DNA of 9,652 nt, taken from assembly GCA_002315205.1 (NCBI GenBank), contig DCGH01000074.1, positions 47,327 to 56,978 on the forward strand, given 5' to 3'. Shown piece by piece: positions 7,470 to 9,652 of this stretch. Both the position numbers and the translations under genes were made by a program. Every line of letters starts with the position of its first letter. Position 1 is the first letter of the stretch. A model generated the notes under the pieces. That model searched no databases. It was not told the DNA's origin and worked only from the letters and a program-made list of their open reading frames with translations. This stretch comes from Erysipelotrichaceae bacterium UBA1783 (GTDB lineage: Bacteria > Bacillota_I > Bacilli_A > Erysipelotrichales > Erysipelotrichaceae).

Positions 7470-7474
7470 ATTAA
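7446..7474 (-). promoter_or_regulatory. Extended -10 promoter of the pgsA-cinA-recA operon
   Basis: The minus strand reads TTAATA (7474-7469), a 17-base spacer ending in TGA, then TATAAT (7451-7446). The TGnTATAAT extended -10 makes this a strong vegetative promoter candidate. Transcription would start near 7439, giving a ~19-base leader with AAGGAG. No CGAAC-N4-GTTCG LexA box is seen around it. Confidence 0.75.
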
Positions 7475-7485
7475 CTATAACATTA

Positions 7486-7504
7486 ACTTGATTATTATTC
7501 AAGT
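7486..7504. repeat. Small inverted repeat between the phosphoesterase gene and pgsA
   Basis: ACTTGA (7486-7491) and TCAAGT (7499-7504) are separated by seven bases, directly after the phosphoesterase stop codon. On the minus strand no T run follows, so it is at best a weak terminator. It could equally be an mRNA 3' stabilising hairpin or chance in AT-rich DNA. Confidence 0.4.
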
Positions 7505-7508
7505 AATA

Positions 7509-8207
7509 TTATTTTACATAAAATTCTTCTTTTGTTTCCAAACAAAGGCATCCTAAAGGATAACCTCCAAAGGCACCACAATCAATATTGTATAAGCTAT
7601 CACCTTTATAAATTTTTCCTGCATACTTCTCGTCAATAAAGATTGTAGGTGTATGACCTACTATTATAAGCTTATTTTTCATCATTCTTTTCTGATAATC
7701 AAATCTGCCAAAAATGATTTCTTCAATACTATATTGATCTAATAATTCTTCATTGAAATCATCAGGTAAGGAATGAACAAGAAGGTAGTCCTGATTATTA
7801 ATTGAAAGCTCTTGATATAGAATAAATTCTCGAATATAATCTAGAACTTCTTTTTGCTGTTCTTTTGACAACTTTCTAAATCCATTGATTGTTTGCTGAC
7901 CTCCATCATTCAACCAATAAAAATACTCCTTCAATAGTTCTTTGGTTAGTACTTTTTCAATAGAATCATCTGTAACCTCTTCTAATAGCTTAGGAAGTAT
8001 CGAAATCATAATATACTCATGATTACCTATTAAAGGAATAATATTGTCATATTGCATCATAAGCTCCAATACACCAATTGGATCTTCATCACGATCGATA
8101 CAATCTCCTAAAACATACAGCTCGTCATTTTTATTGAATCTGATAAGCTCTAGCATTTCTTTAAACTGTCTTAAACATCCATGAATATCACTAATTACAT
8201 AATGCAT
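7509..8207 (-). CDS. PPP-family metallophosphoesterase (Ser/Thr phosphatase-like)
   Basis: This is a calcineurin-like phosphoesterase of the PPP type, using two metal ions to hydrolyse phosphate esters. The 232 residues show the motif series: SDIHG (6-10, D7 and H9), GDCIDRDE (34-41, D35 and R39), GNHE (61-64), HSLPDD (145-150, H145) and VGHTPT (183-188, H185). It ends with a CGAFGG segment (210-215) typical of bacterial Ser/Thr phosphatase 1-like proteins. GDCIDRD differs from the usual GDxVDRG in its last residue. A ~60-residue charged helical insert (about 70-130) probably forms a lid over the active site. The substrate cannot be told: phosphoproteins or diadenosine polyphosphates (PrpE/ApaH-like) are both possible. 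The ribosome site (GGGTGA) is weak. It follows the DUF3810 gene by 17 bases, suggesting co-transcription. Confidence 0.85.
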   Translation of the reverse strand: MHYVISDIHGCLRQFKEMLELIRFNKNDELYVLGDCIDRDEDPIGVLELMMQYDNIIPLIGNHEYIMISILPKLLEEVTDDSIEKVLTKELLKEYFYWLNDGGQQTINGFRKLSKEQQKEVLDYIREFILYQELSINNQDYLLVHSLPDDFNEELLDQYSIEEIIFGRFDYQKRMMKNKLIIVGHTPTIFIDEKYAGKIYKGDSLYNIDCGAFGGYPLGCLCLETKEEFYVK

Positions 8208-8225
8208 ATTTTTTCACCCATCATT

Positions 8226-9296
8226 CTATTGATTAATCCCATCCTGATAATACCAGCACAATAATAACTGAACCATTTCACTATAAGATTCCATTCCATT
8301 TTCAATACCAAATGCATCTAAATATGAATTGTACAGATCATTGTTTGCTTGTTCTTTCTGTTCATCAGTTCTCTGTTGATAAAATCCGCTATTGTCTAAT
8401 ATATCAAAGCGAAGATTTTCATTAATTTTTTCTCTTATTGGCGCATATGCTTCTTCTGATAAAGAAATCAGATTATTTGCACAATATAAGAATGCTTCGA
8501 AATATCCTGAATACTGGAATGCTACATTTTCATTGTTAATACAAGCTAAATAAGCAATAAAATTTGCCTCATCTTCTCTGGTAATTGTATTACGATGAGC
8601 AACCTCATGTGCCATTGTTAAAGGAATAGCAACATTATATACTTCACTAGTAATACTTGCTTCTCCAGTTAAACAGATAAAAATACCAGTGATTCCTCTT
8701 TGTGAATAATACTTAGAGGAAACAAGAATTTTTACTCTTTGATTGATGTTAACAAAGTATGGTAAGCTTTCCTTGATTTTGGCATATCCTAAAGATAATT
8801 GCTTATTCCATAAATCAAAATCAGTAGTCATTCTACCCTGCTTGTCTCTTTCTACAAGATCAGCATATTCATTACATTTTTCAACCAGGTAATCTGTTAA
8901 CTGATATAGCTGGTTTAGATAATACTGCTCTTTTTTGTATTCAAATCGCTGATAAAGATCTTCTGAAAAATAATTCAATCCCCAGATATTAATAAATGAT
9001 GTAACCAGAATCGTTAATACCAGAATAACCTTAGTTATCCATAGAAAGTACTTTTTCTTTTTAATTGAAAAAATCAGAGCTATCAGTAAATAGATTATAA
9101 TAATGAAAGCGATACTCTCCCATAAAGAATACTTTATAAAGCTTGTAGCATAAGAAAGAATTGAAATCAGATATGCTGATAAATATGGATAAAAAGAAAA
9201 GAAAAAGGTTTTGCAATAGGTTGCTAAAAGATATAGCAATATCGTAACTGCAATAAGAATTATACTGACAAATATATTTCTTTTTTCCTTTTTCAT
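8226..9296 (-). CDS. DUF3810 membrane protein, putative zinc metallopeptidase
   Basis: This matches, by recognition of its motif pattern, the DUF3810 family of uncharacterised bacterial membrane proteins. The 356 residues start with hydrophobic segments at about 8-27, 35-56, 60-78 and 85-107 (three or four membrane spans). A soluble domain of about 250 residues follows. It contains MAHEVAHRNTITREDEANF at 228-246: an HExxH zinc motif (H230, E231, H234) with a plausible third ligand at E243 in EDEANF, as in gluzincin-type peptidases. Nothing shows its substrate or which side of the membrane the catalytic domain faces. The start has GAGGAAG about eight bases upstream. The ATG lies only 15 bases past the rnpB terminator stem, so its promoter is unclear; a hidden one or read-through from rnpB is needed. 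It probably shares a transcript with the phosphoesterase gene. Confidence 0.85.
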   Translation of the reverse strand: MKKEKRNIFVSIILIAVTILLYLLATYCKTFFFSFYPYLSAYLISILSYATSFIKYSLWESIAFIIIIYLLIALIFSIKKKKYFLWITKVILVLTILVTSFINIWGLNYFSEDLYQRFEYKKEQYYLNQLYQLTDYLVEKCNEYADLVERDKQGRMTTDFDLWNKQLSLGYAKIKESLPYFVNINQRVKILVSSKYYSQRGITGIFICLTGEASITSEVYNVAIPLTMAHEVAHRNTITREDEANFIAYLACINNENVAFQYSGYFEAFLYCANNLISLSEEAYAPIREKINENLRFDILDNSGFYQQRTDEQKEQANNDLYNSYLDAFGIENGMESYSEMVQLLLCWYYQDGINQ

Positions 9297-9311
9297 AAAT
9301 CTTCCTCAAAC

Positions 9312-9338
9312 AAAATAGCGTTGTTGCAACGCTATTTT
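9312..9338 (-). terminator. Terminator hairpin at the end of rnpB
   Basis: A perfect 12-bp inverted repeat, AAAATAGCGTTG and CAACGCTATTTT, flanks a three-base loop. On the minus strand the stem ends in TTTT followed by GTTTG, so the T run is mostly inside the stem. It lies at the 3' end of the RNase P RNA. Its symmetry could also stop transcription on the plus strand. Confidence 0.8.
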
Positions 9339-9339
9339 A

Positions 9340-9652
9340 ATATAGTAACTAATTGTAAGCCATGTTCTGTTCCTGTTACCAGGTAGCAACCATTTATCTA
9401 CGTTTACACGTCCCTCTTTCATTCATTTCTGAAAGCTTTGGGTTCCCCTACCAAATTTGGGTTTCTCGCTTGAGGGGTTTACATCGTTCCACTTTTATAT
9501 TTCTATAAAACTTCGTCACTGTTGCACTTTCAGGTCCTCGTTCATGGATTTCTCTTTAGAATTAGTGACCGCCGTCTACGCCTAGCTTTATTTATTGAAC
9601 TAGCACAAACACTACAATCATCGCAGATTGTGCGAGCATGGACTTTCCTCTA
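9340..9652 (-). ncRNA. rnpB: RNase P RNA, B-type (5' end beyond window)
   Basis: This is the catalytic RNA of RNase P, which removes 5' leaders from pre-tRNAs. On the minus strand it contains GAGGAAAGTCCATGCTCGCA (9650-9631, the conserved 5' core) and ACAGTGACGAAG near 9522-9511. It also has the B-type block CCCCTCAAGCGAGAAACCC with the following GGTAGGGGAACC (about 9477-9441). Its GGT binds the tRNA CCA end. The 3' core ACAGAACATGGCTTACA is at 9370-9354. About 313 bases are visible. By comparison with B. subtilis roughly 40 bases of the 5' end are missing, giving an estimated total of about 350, somewhat shorter than the 401 of B. subtilis. The exact 3' end is uncertain; I place it just before the terminator. 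No protein gene lies in this stretch. Confidence 0.95.

Noticed and set aside
9061..9309. Alternative minus-strand frame overlapping the start of the DUF3810 gene
   Set aside because: The 356-residue frame has the ribosome site, membrane segments and HExxH domain; the 82-residue frame is low-complexity Phe/Ser/Tyr.
9312..9338. Possible operator or mobile-element end at the 12-bp inverted repeat
   Set aside because: Its position at the 3' end of rnpB is fully explained by transcription termination.
1..9652. Possible Mollicute with TGA read as Trp
   Set aside because: Trp residues checked use TGG, the checked gene stop codons are TAA or TAG, and a strong non-Mollicute gene set is present, so the standard bacterial code fits.

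Overview
The window comes from a low-GC Gram-positive bacterium (Bacillota) using the standard bacterial code. The evidence is AT-rich DNA, strong AGGAGG-type ribosome binding sites, a B-type (Bacillus-type) RNase P RNA, and RNase Y, YmdB and RNase J-family proteins. The block pgsA-cinA-recA-rny-ymdB-miaB matches the known Bacillus subtilis order, with local differences. A member of Erysipelotrichia or a related anaerobic gut lineage seems likely, but that is inference. Every recognisable gene is on the minus strand, so transcription runs from high to low coordinates.

Right end (9652 to 9297): most of rnpB, cut at its 5' end by the window edge, followed by a perfect 12-bp terminator hairpin. 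Next are a DUF3810 membrane protein with an HExxH zinc-peptidase motif and a PPP-family metallophosphoesterase, 17 bp apart.

Middle (about 7475 to 5285): an apparently self-contained operon of pgsA (phosphatidylglycerophosphate synthase), a stand-alone CinA C-terminal domain (PncC-type) and recA. It has an extended -10 promoter in front and an intrinsic terminator at the recA stop codon. No LexA-type SOS box was seen by eye near the promoter or directly in front of recA.

Left half (5280 to 1): rny and ymdB overlap by one base (TAATG). A 58-residue 2[4Fe-4S] ferredoxin follows with its own consensus promoter and a short terminator. Then comes miaB, which overlaps by eight bases an RNase J-family gene that runs off the left edge. 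That RNase J homologue has lost several metal-binding residues and looks catalytically degenerate.

RNA processing and turnover dominate the window: rnpB, RNase Y, YmdB, the tRNA-modifying enzyme MiaB and the RNase J homologue. I see no mobile elements, CRISPR arrays, tRNAs or clear foreign DNA. No unmistakably new system is present. The best leads are the degenerate RNase J paralogue and the ferredoxin placed directly before the radical-SAM gene miaB.
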